NCBI GenBank assembly: GCA_910587235.1
Contig: CAJUKD010000037.1
Span: forward strand, 1 to 20,875
DNA length: 20,875 nucleotides
Direction of reading: 5' to 3'
From: an uncultured Muribaculaceae bacterium
Lineage (GTDB): Bacteria > Bacteroidota > Bacteroidia > Bacteroidales > Muribaculaceae
Made by a program: the position numbers and the translations under genes. The notes under the pieces were generated by a model. The model saw only the letters and a list, made by a program, of their open reading frames with translations. It did no database searches and was not told the origin of the DNA. Positions 7,613 to 17,400 of this stretch are shown piece by piece; position 1 is the stretch's first letter, and every line of letters begins with the position of its first letter.

Positions 7613-10600
7613 ATGAAACTCAAATCACTGTCAATTGCAATGGCATTCGCGGCATTCTCCACTGCCGCATTTGCTCAGGCTCCGACAACGTCGGCACCGA
7701 CGCCGTCGCACAGTCCCGACCAGGTGAAGTCGGCGTTTTCCGACGCTTACACCGCATTCACAAAATGGGACCGCCAGCATGGAGCAACCATGGAAACCGT
7801 TACAATCAACGGCAACGACAACGTTCTCAAATTCACAGGCGACTACGTGGCTGTCAGCCTCGGCGGACGCAAGCTGAACGACATGGAATACCTCCATGCC
7901 GACGTTTATTCCCCGGCATCCGGAGGCGTAAGCCAGGTACGATTCGGCTTTGCCAAATTCAGCGGTGGTGAAAAGTATGCCGACGCATACAACACCAACA
8001 CACCCGCAGGCCGGTGGACATCCATCGACATACCCCTGTCGGCCTTCAACGGTTACGATTTCTCCGGCACCGAAGTTTTCCGCATGACAATGACAAAGAC
8101 TCCGGGCAACACCTTCTATATGGACAATGTGTACTTCTACACAACCAAAGAAGCCGAGAATACACTGCCGACCGTCGCGGCTCCGACTCCCAAAATCGAT
8201 GCCGCTAATGTACGCTCATGCTACAGCGACGCCTACACAAGCGCATTCGAATTTAACGGATACAACAACAACGGCTGCCAGGTCCAGTCTAAAGAAATAG
8301 CTCCCGGCGAACATGTCCTTGAAATAAAAGACTTCCGCTGGATACACTTCGCACTCGGCAAAGAAGCCGGAGTCAGCACCGTCGATCTCTCTAATCTCGA
8401 ACGCGTGCACTTCGACGTCTATGTTCCCGCCGGAAACGTGACCACGGCAATCCAGCCCGGCATGTTCAACGTCGCTTCGAAAAAAGAAGCATTCTCCGGC
8501 AAACAGGAACTTACTGCCGGTAAGTGGGTCAGCGTCGATCTTAAAATGCAGGACTTCCAGAACGTAGGTCTTACGGCTGTGAATAACTTTACATTCAAGG
8601 ATCCCGCAGGCAAGACCGGACTGGTATATCTCGACAACATCTACTTCTACAACGGCGAACCCGTGACGGATCCGGATCCCGTCGACCCGACACCTCCCGC
8701 ATTCTCCATCAAACCCGCACCCGTTCCCGCCAACGCCGCATCGACCGTGAAAGCCGTCTACAGCGACGCATACACCCCCGTTTGCAGCTTCACCAACGCA
8801 GGTGGAAACTCAGGACTTGTAGAAGAAGAAATAGCTATCAGCGCCACCGACAAAGCCCGTAAGCTCACAGGCTATAACTGGATCAAGTACAGTGTCGGCT
8901 CCCTCGACGCCTCCGACATGACATTCCTCCACGTCGACATAGCCACTCCTGACGGTAGCGACGCATGCGACAAAGTACAGCCCATACTTGTCAGCGGCAG
9001 CACTTCGTTCTATACCGGAAGCCCAGAACTGGCTAAAGGCAAATGGACAAGCCTCAACATAAAGCTCGCCGACTTCACAGCAAAAGGTCTTGACGCTTCC
9101 GCAATCAATGAAATCCGTTTCAAACACAGCGGAACAGGCTCTATCGTGATCGACAACGTGTACTTCTGCACCGAAGAAGGCGCCAAAGGCACCATCGATG
9201 CCGGATGGGGCAACGGCGGCGGCGATCCCCAGCCGGGTCCCGGAATTCCTCTCGCTCCCGTACCGACAAAAGACGCTTCCGATGTCAAGGCATTCTTCTC
9301 CGACGCATATCCCAACCTCTTCGGCAAATTTGAAATCGCTACTTACGGCGAAGGCAAAGTCGAAATCATCGACCAGGCTGAAGGCCAGCAGGTATGCCGC
9401 ATAACCAACTTCAACTGGGTTCCCGTCAACCTCGGCCAGCGCGACGTTTCCGACAAAGGCTACGTTCACTTCGACTTCTACACCCCCGCCGACGGTGCGG
9501 TAGCATCAATCAACGTAGGCTTCCAGAACTGGAACGCCGCCGACGGCTCCTCCTACGAAATCCTCGGCGAAGACGCAAACTACCGCGCCCTCGTTCCCGG
9601 ACAGTGGAACTCTTTCGATATTCCCCTGAGCAACTTCCCCGGCTTCGACTTCTCCAAACAGATGGCCGTGCTGCGCCTGCGCAAGGGCGGTTCCGGCAAT
9701 ACCCTCTACGTCGACAACGTTTATTTCCACAGCAAACCCGGTGAAACAACAGATCCCGGCGACAAGGACAAATTCCCGCCGATTCAGGACGACAGCGACG
9801 GCGAACTGCCCGACATCAACACTCCGATGCTTGGTGTGAACCTATCTTCCGCTTCAGGAGGTAAAGTACCGGGTACTTTCGGCTATGACTACATGTATCC
9901 GCGTGTACAAGACCTTTACTACTTCAAAGCCAAAGGCGTACGCCTGCTCCGCCTTCCTTTCCGCGCCGCCCGCTTCATCGAGGATATAAAGAACCCCGAA
10001 CCTGACTATGCCAACGGCAACAAGAGCGACGTTGCGGCTATGAAAGCAGTCGTAGCTGAAGCCGAACGCCTCGGAATGTGGATTTTCCTCGATGCCCACG
10101 ACTATGCCGAACGCACAATCGACGGCACTCAGTACAAGATTGGCGAAGGCGAATACACAATCGACCGCTTTGCAAAGATGTGGGGCGCTATCGCCAACGA
10201 ATTCAAGGACTTCAATAACATCTGGGGCTACGACCTGCAGAACGAACCTAAAGTCAGCGCTCAGGTGCTCGTCGAAGCCTACCAGGCCGCTATCGACGAA
10301 ATCCGTAAAGTCGACACCCGCGCACAGATCATCGTCGAAGGCACAAACTGGGCATCGGCATACGAATGGCTCTACGGCGACCGTGCCGACAAGAAGTATC
10401 CCGAATACAGCACCGAAGTAGCATGGAGCTACAAAGAAAACAGCCCTTGGCTTCTGGCAAACCTGAAAGACCCCGAAAACAAAATCGTCTTCCAGGCCCA
10501 CGGCTACTTCGACAAGGACAACTCCGGAACATATCAGAAAGGATATTCCGACATCGACTACCGCAAGCGTTTCCTGCCTTTCCTCGAATGGTGCCGCACT

Positions 10601-11002
10601 AACGGCGCGAAAGGCCTTATCGGCGAATTCGGCGTTCCTTACACCGAACACGCTACAGGCGATCCCCGCTACATGGAAACTCTCGACGGCGCGCTGAAAC
10701 TTTTCCGTGAATACGGAATGAACGCCACCTACTGGTGCGCCGGCGCTATGTACGAAGGCAACTCCCTGACCTGCCAGCCCGACAAGAGCGCTCTCTACGG
10801 CAACTATGCAAAAGAAAAGTCGACAATGAAAGTTCTTGAAAAGTACTTCACCGACTGGGCCGACCAGAGCGGAATCGAAAATGTCAGCGTATCGGCTCCC
10901 GCAGTCAACGACGGCCGCACCTACAACCTCATGGGCATCGAAGTCGACGAAAACTATATCGGCATCGTTATCCGCGACGGCAAGAAATTCATCCAGAAAT
11001 AA
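7613..11002 (+). CDS. exported multimodular GH5 endo-glucanase with four CBM-like modules
   Basis: This 1129-aa protein has a signal peptide (residues 1-22, ending AFAQA) and then four beta-sandwich-like modules of about 150 residues. They lie near residues 30-180, 185-345, 365-525 and 545-705. Each opens with SDAY and closes with (M/L/I/V)DN(V/I)YF. Pro/Asp/Gly-rich linkers follow modules 2, 3 and 4. A GH5 barrel occupies about 736-1085. GH5 landmarks are RLLRLPF, LDAHDY, the acid/base Glu878 in LQNEPK, VFQAHGYFD, and the nucleophile Glu1005 in GLIGEFGVPY. The last 40 residues carry a YNLMGIEVDENYIGIVI / GKKFIQK module that resembles a sorting or anchoring tail. The SDAY modules recall beta-sandwich repeats of flavobacterial glucanases. 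The expected role is cleavage of a beta-1,4-glucan backbone at or outside the cell surface. GH5 assignment is secure; the subfamily is unknown. Confidence 0.93.
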   Translation: MKLKSLSIAMAFAAFSTAAFAQAPTTSAPTPSHSPDQVKSAFSDAYTAFTKWDRQHGATMETVTINGNDNVLKFTGDYVAVSLGGRKLNDMEYLHADVYSPASGGVSQVRFGFAKFSGGEKYADAYNTNTPAGRWTSIDIPLSAFNGYDFSGTEVFRMTMTKTPGNTFYMDNVYFYTTKEAENTLPTVAAPTPKIDAANVRSCYSDAYTSAFEFNGYNNNGCQVQSKEIAPGEHVLEIKDFRWIHFALGKEAGVSTVDLSNLERVHFDVYVPAGNVTTAIQPGMFNVASKKEAFSGKQELTAGKWVSVDLKMQDFQNVGLTAVNNFTFKDPAGKTGLVYLDNIYFYNGEPVTDPDPVDPTPPAFSIKPAPVPANAASTVKAVYSDAYTPVCSFTNAGGNSGLVEEEIAISATDKARKLTGYNWIKYSVGSLDASDMTFLHVDIATPDGSDACDKVQPILVSGSTSFYTGSPELAKGKWTSLNIKLADFTAKGLDASAINEIRFKHSGTGSIVIDNVYFCTEEGAKGTIDAGWGNGGGDPQPGPGIPLAPVPTKDASDVKAFFSDAYPNLFGKFEIATYGEGKVEIIDQAEGQQVCRITNFNWVPVNLGQRDVSDKGYVHFDFYTPADGAVASINVGFQNWNAADGSSYEILGEDANYRALVPGQWNSFDIPLSNFPGFDFSKQMAVLRLRKGGSGNTLYVDNVYFHSKPGETTDPGDKDKFPPIQDDSDGELPDINTPMLGVNLSSASGGKVPGTFGYDYMYPRVQDLYYFKAKGVRLLRLPFRAARFIEDIKNPEPDYANGNKSDVAAMKAVVAEAERLGMWIFLDAHDYAERTIDGTQYKIGEGEYTIDRFAKMWGAIANEFKDFNNIWGYDLQNEPKVSAQVLVEAYQAAIDEIRKVDTRAQIIVEGTNWASAYEWLYGDRADKKYPEYSTEVAWSYKENSPWLLANLKDPENKIVFQAHGYFDKDNSGTYQKGYSDIDYRKRFLPFLEWCRTNGAKGLIGEFGVPYTEHATGDPRYMETLDGALKLFREYGMNATYWCAGAMYEGNSLTCQPDKSALYGNYAKEKSTMKVLEKYFTDWADQSGIENVSVSAPAVNDGRTYNLMGIEVDENYIGIVIRDGKKFIQK

Positions 11003-11015
11003 ACCCTGAAACTCA

Positions 11016-11052
11016 AGCGAAAGCATATCAGACAGTCTGATATGCTTTCGCT
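11016..11052. repeat. perfect 18-bp inverted repeat between GH5 and PL8 genes
   Basis: AGCGAAAGCATATCAGAC at 11016-11033 is exactly complementary to GTCTGATATGCTTTCGCT at 11035-11052, with one base between. It begins 14 nt after the GH5 stop and ends 17 nt before the PL8 start. In RNA it would form a long stable hairpin. No T-run follows on the + strand (ATCAACAAAAAAA), so it is not a textbook intrinsic terminator; it could be a terminator, an mRNA-stabilising or processing hairpin, or a dimeric operator. Confidence 0.8.
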
Positions 11053-11069
11053 ATCAACAAAAAAATTCC

Positions 11070-13118
11070 ATGAAACGCCTGTTCCTGACAATAATCGCCA
11101 CCATAAGTATCCTCTCTGCCTCGGCAACACTCGAAGATGTCCGAAGCGACATACGCGCCGAATACCTTTCGTCAACTCCCTCGCCACAGACCGGCGAATG
11201 GGTCGGATCGCTCGGCCGCGACGGCCGCTGGCCCGACATCGACTACACCGACGGCTCCCGCTCGCTCTGGCAGCTTGAAAAACATCTCGACCGCCTTGTC
11301 GGCATGTCGCTTGCCTACGAACAGGCTTCCCGCAAAGACAAAAAAACACATCAGGCCATTGTACGCGCTCTCGGTCACTGGTTCGATACCGGCTACCGCA
11401 ACGGCAACTGGTGGTATGCAAAAATAGGAATCCCCCGCCGCATGCTCGCCCTGGCCTACATCCTCGATACCGATCTGCCCCCCGCACTCCACGATTCAAT
11501 CAGCAAAGCAATCTCTATCATCGATTCCGAGGACTTTCCCGCACGACCCGGCGGCGACCGCATACAAGTTATCAGCAATCACGCCAAAGTTCTCGTCTGG
11601 CGCCGCGACTTCAATGCCGCTGCCTCTCTCTTCAAAAAAATCGAGTCCGAAGCCCGCATAGCTCCCCTTGAAGAAATAATGTACGACGCCGGCGGCGGTC
11701 CCGCCGTGCGCAATACCCACATGCCCGCAGGCCGCGGCGTACAGGCCGACATGACCTTCCACCACCGCGGCGACCGTATAAATTCCACACTCTCCTACGG
11801 CATGGAACTGCCGCAATACTTCTCGTACTGGGCCGCGCTGCTGCGCGACACCCCATGCCGTTTCGATGCCCGCAGCATCAACTTCGTAATTGACTATTAT
11901 CTCGACGCCGTATGCCGCCACCTCGTGGCCGGACGCTACGCCGAACCATCCATAATGAATCGCGAGCTGTCGCGCCCCGGCGAAGGTATATTCACTCCGC
12001 GCCTCGCCGAAAAACTCCTTTCCATATCCGACGGCTACCGCACAGGCGAACTCCGCCATTTCGCCGATGTTCAGGCCGGAAAGGCAAAACACAGCGCATC
12101 ATACGCGCATCATTTCTGGCAGTCAGACTACTTCGCATTCTCGCGTCCCGGATTCCAGACAGCCGTACGCATCCACTCTGAACGCAACGCCAACTCCGAA
12201 GCCGCACACAACAGCGAAGGCATACGCAACCACTTCCGCGGCGACGGCGTCTGCATGCTCTCCGTGACAGGCCGCGAATACGCCGACATGGCGCCGGTCA
12301 CCGACTTCCGCATGATTCCGGGAGCCACCACCCCAATGATTCCCTACGAACCTCTTTCCGCCTGGGGTTCGGTCCACATCCTCGACAACCCCACCCGATT
12401 CGCCGGTGCCGTGACCGACTCGCTCTACGGCGCCGTGGCATTCGATTTCATCAGCCCGCGCTCCGACCTACGTGCGCGAAAATCATGGTTCTTCTTCGAC
12501 GGCGAATATCTCTGCCTCGGAAACGGCATCAGCGCCAGCGGAACCGATTCTATAGTAACTACTGTCGAACAATGCCTATCTCCGCAAGGCTCGATGCGCC
12601 GCGACGGCGACTGGTTCTTCCACGCCGGCTCCGGCTACCACATAATCGACGGTCAGGCCGAAGGTGCCATCGAACACCGCCGCGGAACATGGCGCAACTG
12701 CGTTGACAATGTTGAATATGTCGACGACTCAATGGAAACCGACGTGTTCTCTCTCGCCATCACCCACGGCATAGCCCCGGAGAATGCGACATATGCCTAC
12801 GCCGTGGTTCCCGGCGCACAGAATCCGTACGGGCACAACTTCCGAATCCTTGCCAACACCACTCCCATACAGGCCGCGGCAAGCACCGATGGCTCGATCG
12901 TCTACATAGTATTTTACGAAAAAGGCGAAATCGACACCCCTGCAGGCCGCTACGGAGCTGAACAACCCTGCATGATGATGATACGCAACGGCATTCTTTG
13001 TGTCGCCGATCCCGCACGCCGCCATTATCTCCTCAAAATCACTACACCAAAAGGCAGCAAGGAAGTCCTTGTTCCAACCGGCAGCATGGCCGGAACAAGT
13101 GTAAATGTACAGTTTTAA
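11070..13118 (+). CDS. exported polysaccharide lyase family 8 (xanthan-lyase-like)
   Basis: This 682-aa protein has a signal peptide (residues 1-19). An alpha/alpha-toroid N-half covers about 20-350, and the PL8 beta-sandwich part is recognisable from about 375. PL8 signs are NWWYAKIGIP (Asn113-Trp115), GVQADMTFHH with His231/His232, Tyr243 in LSYG, NRELSR (Arg298, Arg302), and the central SEGIRNHFRGDGVCM...GREYADMAPVTDFRMIPGATTP segment. PL8 enzymes cleave uronate-containing chains by beta-elimination (hyaluronate, chondroitin or xanthan). The neighbouring GH88, GH92 and GH5 favour xanthan or a similar exopolysaccharide, from which PL8 releases terminal mannose and leaves unsaturated glucuronate. 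By my reading the usual charge-neutralising Asn is Asp163 (GGDRIQV), and the His-Tyr spacing is longer than in characterised members. The start at 11070 follows an A-rich leader. Confidence 0.87.
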   Translation: MKRLFLTIIATISILSASATLEDVRSDIRAEYLSSTPSPQTGEWVGSLGRDGRWPDIDYTDGSRSLWQLEKHLDRLVGMSLAYEQASRKDKKTHQAIVRALGHWFDTGYRNGNWWYAKIGIPRRMLALAYILDTDLPPALHDSISKAISIIDSEDFPARPGGDRIQVISNHAKVLVWRRDFNAAASLFKKIESEARIAPLEEIMYDAGGGPAVRNTHMPAGRGVQADMTFHHRGDRINSTLSYGMELPQYFSYWAALLRDTPCRFDARSINFVIDYYLDAVCRHLVAGRYAEPSIMNRELSRPGEGIFTPRLAEKLLSISDGYRTGELRHFADVQAGKAKHSASYAHHFWQSDYFAFSRPGFQTAVRIHSERNANSEAAHNSEGIRNHFRGDGVCMLSVTGREYADMAPVTDFRMIPGATTPMIPYEPLSAWGSVHILDNPTRFAGAVTDSLYGAVAFDFISPRSDLRARKSWFFFDGEYLCLGNGISASGTDSIVTTVEQCLSPQGSMRRDGDWFFHAGSGYHIIDGQAEGAIEHRRGTWRNCVDNVEYVDDSMETDVFSLAITHGIAPENATYAYAVVPGAQNPYGHNFRILANTTPIQAAASTDGSIVYIVFYEKGEIDTPAGRYGAEQPCMMMIRNGILCVADPARRHYLLKITTPKGSKEVLVPTGSMAGTSVNVQF

Positions 13119-13125
13119 AAAAACC

Positions 13126-13141
13126 TTGCATTTGAATGCAA
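13126..13141. repeat. TTGCATT/AATGCAA palindrome upstream of GH88
   Basis: TTGCATT (13126-13132) and AATGCAA (13135-13141) are perfect inverted arms separated by TG, eight nt after the PL8 stop. The left side contains CCTTGCAT, an octamer also present at 7517-7524 and 19253-19260 near the other transcription-unit junctions. It may be a regulator-binding site or a small terminator hairpin. TAATTTAG at 13173-13180 is a 7-of-8 match to the -7 consensus TAnnTTTG and could be a GH88 promoter, with no clear -33 element. Confidence 0.45.
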
Positions 13142-13200
13142 TTTCATAATACTGTTTCAGATACCGTATTTATAATTTAGCGTCGAAAAATTCAAAATTT

Positions 13201-14466
13201 ATGACATCAACCGGATCAATGCTGTTTGGCACTTTCGCTCTAATCCTGCTCGCCATCCCCGCCGGGGCAGAGGCAAAACCGCGTCAGGTGAAATGGGCCG
13301 ACAAGCAGCTTGAATATTGCAGCCGTCAGATCGACCGTACCCTTGCAGAACTGCCTAACGACAGTGTGCTGCCGCGAAGCATCGACATCGACAAAAACAA
13401 ATGGCACACCACAAGCCCATATGACTGGACCAGCGGTTTTTGGCCGGGCATACTGTGGTACAACTACGAGAACTCCGACAAACTGACCGACAAACTCCAG
13501 GCTTTGGCCTACACCGAACGCCAGCGACCGCTCGTCGACGAGGAGCATGAGCCTGACCACGACATAGGATTCCAGCTCCTGTGCAGTTTCGGGCACGCAT
13601 ATGCAAACACCGGTCGCTGCGAGTACAAAGAAATACTACTTGAAGGAGCCTCTAAACTCGCGAAACTATATAACCCGAAAGTAGGCACAATACTTTCATG
13701 GCCCCACGCCGTCAAAGACCATGGATGGCCGCACAACACTATCATGGACAACATGATGAACCTTCAGCTACTCTTTTTCGCCGCCAACAACGGCGGCTCG
13801 CCCGAGTTCCGCGACATAGCAATCAGCCACGCACGCCGGACAATGGAGAACCAGTTCCGTCCCGACTATACAAGCTACCACGTAGCTCTCTACGACAGCA
13901 TATCCGGAAAATTCATACGCGGATGCACAAACCAGGGACTGAACGACGACAGTTTCTGGTCGCGCGGACAGGCTTGGGGAATATATGGCTTTACTGTCGT
14001 GTATCGCGAAACCCGCGACAAGGAATTCCTCCGCTTCGCCGAAAAGATAACCGACGTCTACCTGTCACGGTTGCCATCCGATTATATACCGTACTGGGAT
14101 TTCGACGATCCTAAGATTCCCGATGCAGAACGCGACGCGTCAGCTGCGGCAATCGTCGCTTCGGCTCTGCTCGAACTGGCTCAGCTCGAAGACAACAGCG
14201 CTTATGCTAAAAAATACATAAAAGCCGCCGAAAAAATGCTCCACAGCCTATCATCGGCTACATATCAGAGCCGAAAGCGCAACAGCGCATTCCTGCTGCA
14301 CAGCACGGGCAATATGCCGGCAGGCTACGAAATCGATTCATCGATAAACTACGCCGACTACTACTACATTGAAGCTCTCACCCGTTACCGAAATCTTTTT
14401 ACCACCGATAAAAATGAAAAAAACAGTACTGACCGCTGCTATTCTTTTACTTACATCGGCCGTTAG
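13201..14466 (+). CDS. exported GH88 unsaturated glucuronyl hydrolase
   Basis: This 421-aa protein has a signal peptide (residues 1-25, AGAEA|KPRQ) and an (alpha/alpha)6 GH88 catalytic domain. GH88 enzymes hydrate the C4-C5 double bond of the unsaturated glucuronate left by a polysaccharide lyase, which releases it from the oligosaccharide. Family motifs are SPYDWTSGFWPGILWY, Asp121 in DHDIGF, Asp183 in IMDNMMNL, and NDDSFWSRGQAWGIYG. The 62-residue spacing of the two Asp agrees with the two active-site Asp of the Bacillus enzyme (88 and 149, from memory). The domain ends naturally near INYADYYYIEALTRYRNLF. About 18 more residues follow, and their codons overlap the next gene's start by 53 nt. 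It directly follows the PL8 gene, whose product it should process. The length is close to the family norm. Confidence 0.94.
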   Translation: MTSTGSMLFGTFALILLAIPAGAEAKPRQVKWADKQLEYCSRQIDRTLAELPNDSVLPRSIDIDKNKWHTTSPYDWTSGFWPGILWYNYENSDKLTDKLQALAYTERQRPLVDEEHEPDHDIGFQLLCSFGHAYANTGRCEYKEILLEGASKLAKLYNPKVGTILSWPHAVKDHGWPHNTIMDNMMNLQLLFFAANNGGSPEFRDIAISHARRTMENQFRPDYTSYHVALYDSISGKFIRGCTNQGLNDDSFWSRGQAWGIYGFTVVYRETRDKEFLRFAEKITDVYLSRLPSDYIPYWDFDDPKIPDAERDASAAAIVASALLELAQLEDNSAYAKKYIKAAEKMLHSLSSATYQSRKRNSAFLLHSTGNMPAGYEIDSSINYADYYYIEALTRYRNLFTTDKNEKNSTDRCYSFTYIGR

Positions 14467-17400
14467 CCACGCCGCTTCGGACATGGCCGACATGGTCGAC
14501 ATGTTCATGGGCGTGCGCGGCAACAGCAACTGCGTCATAGGCCCACAGCTACCTCACGGCTCCGTCAACCCGTCGCCGCAGACTCCCGCCGGAGGCCAGA
14601 ACGGCTACGACGAAGGCGACCTTATACGCGGCTTCGGCCAGCTACATGTGTCCGGAATAGGATGGTCGCGCTACGGCCAGGTTTTCCTTTCGCCGCAGAT
14701 TGGATTCTCGGCCAAAGAGAACGGCCACGACTCGCCTAAATCCGGCGAAAAAGCGACTCCTTATTATTATAAGGTAAACCTCGACCGCTACGACATAACA
14801 GCCGAGATGGCTCCGACACATCATGCCGTGGCCTACCGGTTCACATATCCCGAGCGGAAGAACAAGACTCTGCTCGTCGACATGCGCCACAGCATCCCCC
14901 AGCATATCGTCCCTATCGTCCGCGGTACTTTCAACGGCGGCGGACTGTCGTGGGACCCCGCCACGTCAGTGCTGTCGGGCTGGGGCGAATATGCCGGAGG
15001 TTTCGGAAGCGAAGAGCCTTACAAGGTATATTTCTCCATGCACATCGACGATCCTGACTGCAAAGTCAGCATCGTCGACCGCGGAAGTAAAGAACTCTAC
15101 GCCCGTATCGATATCAGCAAGCCTGTCGTCAATGTCGGCGTAGGAGTATCGCTCCGCAGCGTCGACCGTGCCGGCAAATACCGATACCTCGAACTTGAGA
15201 ACAAGAATGTCGATCGCGTAGCCGAACTCGCCAAAGCTGAATGGGAACGTGCGCTCGGCCGCATCGAAGTGGAGGGCGACGAATCCGACAAACGCCTGTT
15301 CTACACTGCTCTCTACCACTCGCTGGTAATGCCGCGCGACCGCTCCGGCGACAATCCGCACTGGCAGGGAACCGACCATATCGACGACCACTACTGTGTA
15401 TGGGACACATGGCGCACGGCCTACCCCCTGCTGACACTGATCGAGGAAAGTTTTGTGGCAAAAACCGTCAATTCATTCATCGACCGCATGGCGCACGACG
15501 GAAAGTGCACCCCGACCTACACCGCCTCCATGGAATGGGACAACAAACAGGGCGGCGACGATGTTGACAACATCATAGCCGACGCAATAATCAAGAATGT
15601 CAAAGGATTCGACCGCAAAAAAGCCTACGGAGTCATGCTCGCCAACGCTCGCGGCGCACGCTGCCCCGAATACCTCGAAAAAGGATGGGTACCCGGCAAA
15701 GGAAAGATGATGTCATGTTCCTATACGATGGAATACGCCTACAACGACGACTGCCTATCCAGAATTGCCGGTATAATGGGCGACAGCGCCACAGCAGCAG
15801 CAATGGCCGAACGCTCCCGCCAATGGGAAAACATATTTGATCCCGCGCTTGAAAGCCACGGTTTCAAAGGTTTCATAGCCCCGCGCGAAGCCGACGGCAC
15901 CCGTATAGCCATCGACGCCGCCAAAGTCTACGGCCCGTGGGTCGACTACTTCTACGAAGGGAACTCATGGACATACACTCTTTTCACGCCATCACATATA
16001 GAGAGGCTGATCAAACTCTGCGGAGGTAAAAAAGAAATGCTCCGCCGCCTGCAGTATGGATTCGACAACGGACTCGTCGACATAGCCAACGAACCGGGCT
16101 TCCTCGCTCCGTTCATCTTCAGCCACTGCGACCGTCCCGACCTGACGGCCGACTACGTCGACGCCATACGCCACCGCAGCTTCTCCATTGAAAAAGGCTA
16201 TCCCGACAATGAGGACAGCGGCGCCATGGGTTCGTGGTACGTATTCACCTCGATCGGACTGTTCCCCAACGCCGGACAAGACTTCTATTACCTCATTCCG
16301 CCTGCATTCTCCCGCGCGGACCTCACCATGGAGAATGGTAAGAAAATCACAGTCACCGCACGACGCCGTAGCCCAGACGCCCGTTATATAGCTTCAGTAA
16401 CACTCAACGGATGCACCCTCAATCGCTCGTGGATACGCCACGACGAGATTGCACAAGGCGCGGTGATCGAATACGAACTCTCATCCGACCCCACCGAATG
16501 GGCTTTGGCCGAATTCCAAAGCACACGCGAGAGGCGCCATCCTTTCGGCGTCAATCTTGCCGGAGCCGAGTTCTTCCATAAAAAAATGGACGGCGTTGGC
16601 CGATTCAACATCGACTACCACTACCCGACCACACGCGAACTCGACTATTGGGCATCAAAAGATATGAAACTTATCCGTCTGCCCTTCAAGTGGGAACGCC
16701 TGCAGCGCGAAGTCGAAGGCCCGCTCAGCGCCGACGAACTTGAGTACATACGCTACCTCCTGCGTCAGGCCGACGAACGCGACATGAAGATACTTCTGGA
16801 CATGCACAACTACGGACGACGCAAATACATGGGACGTAACCGCATCATAGGCGACACCCTGCAGCCCGCCCACTTCGCTCAGGCATGGGCCGCCATAGCA
16901 CGCGAACTCAAGGACGAACCCGCTCTCTACGGCTACGGACTCTGCAACGAGCCGCACGACATGCTCCCCGAATGCCCTTGGGTGGAAATCGCACAGACTG
17001 CCATAGATTCCATACGTGCCGTCGACCGCCGCACGGCCATAGTCGTGGCCGGCAACACATGGAGTTCGGCAGAACGATGGCCCGAAATTAATCAAGGACT
17101 CGAATCGCTGCGCGATCCCTCCGACAACCTTATCTATGAAGCACATTGCTACTTCGACAACGACGCTTCGGGAATATACCGCAAAGGCTACGACGAGGAA
17201 GAAGCCTATCCGACAATAGGAATCGACCGAGCCCGTCCCTTCGTCGACTGGCTGAAAAAGCATGGCAAACGCGGCATGTTCGGCGAATACGGCGTCCCAG
17301 CCGACGATCCCCGATGGCTCGAATGCCTCGAACTTTTCCTCGACTACCTCGCCGAAAACGGGGTCGAAGGCACCTATTGGGCCGCAGGAGCGCGATGGAA

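Noticed and set aside
9854..11026. 390-aa open frame on the - strand opposite the GH5 domain
   Set aside because: Its Val/Phe/Ala-rich sequence is the typical antisense of GAC/GAA/TAC-rich coding sequence; it has no domain and lies opposite an intact GH5.
14369..14413. Upstream start for the GH92-GH5 protein
   Set aside because: It would put 15 residues before a clean MKKTVL signal peptide and lengthen the overlap with GH88 to 98 nt.
11070..14466. Glycosaminoglycan (chondroitin, hyaluronan or heparin) utilization
   Set aside because: PL8 plus GH88 alone would allow it, but GH92 and two GH5 domains do not fit, and no sulfatase or hexosaminidase is seen; kept only as a less likely alternative.
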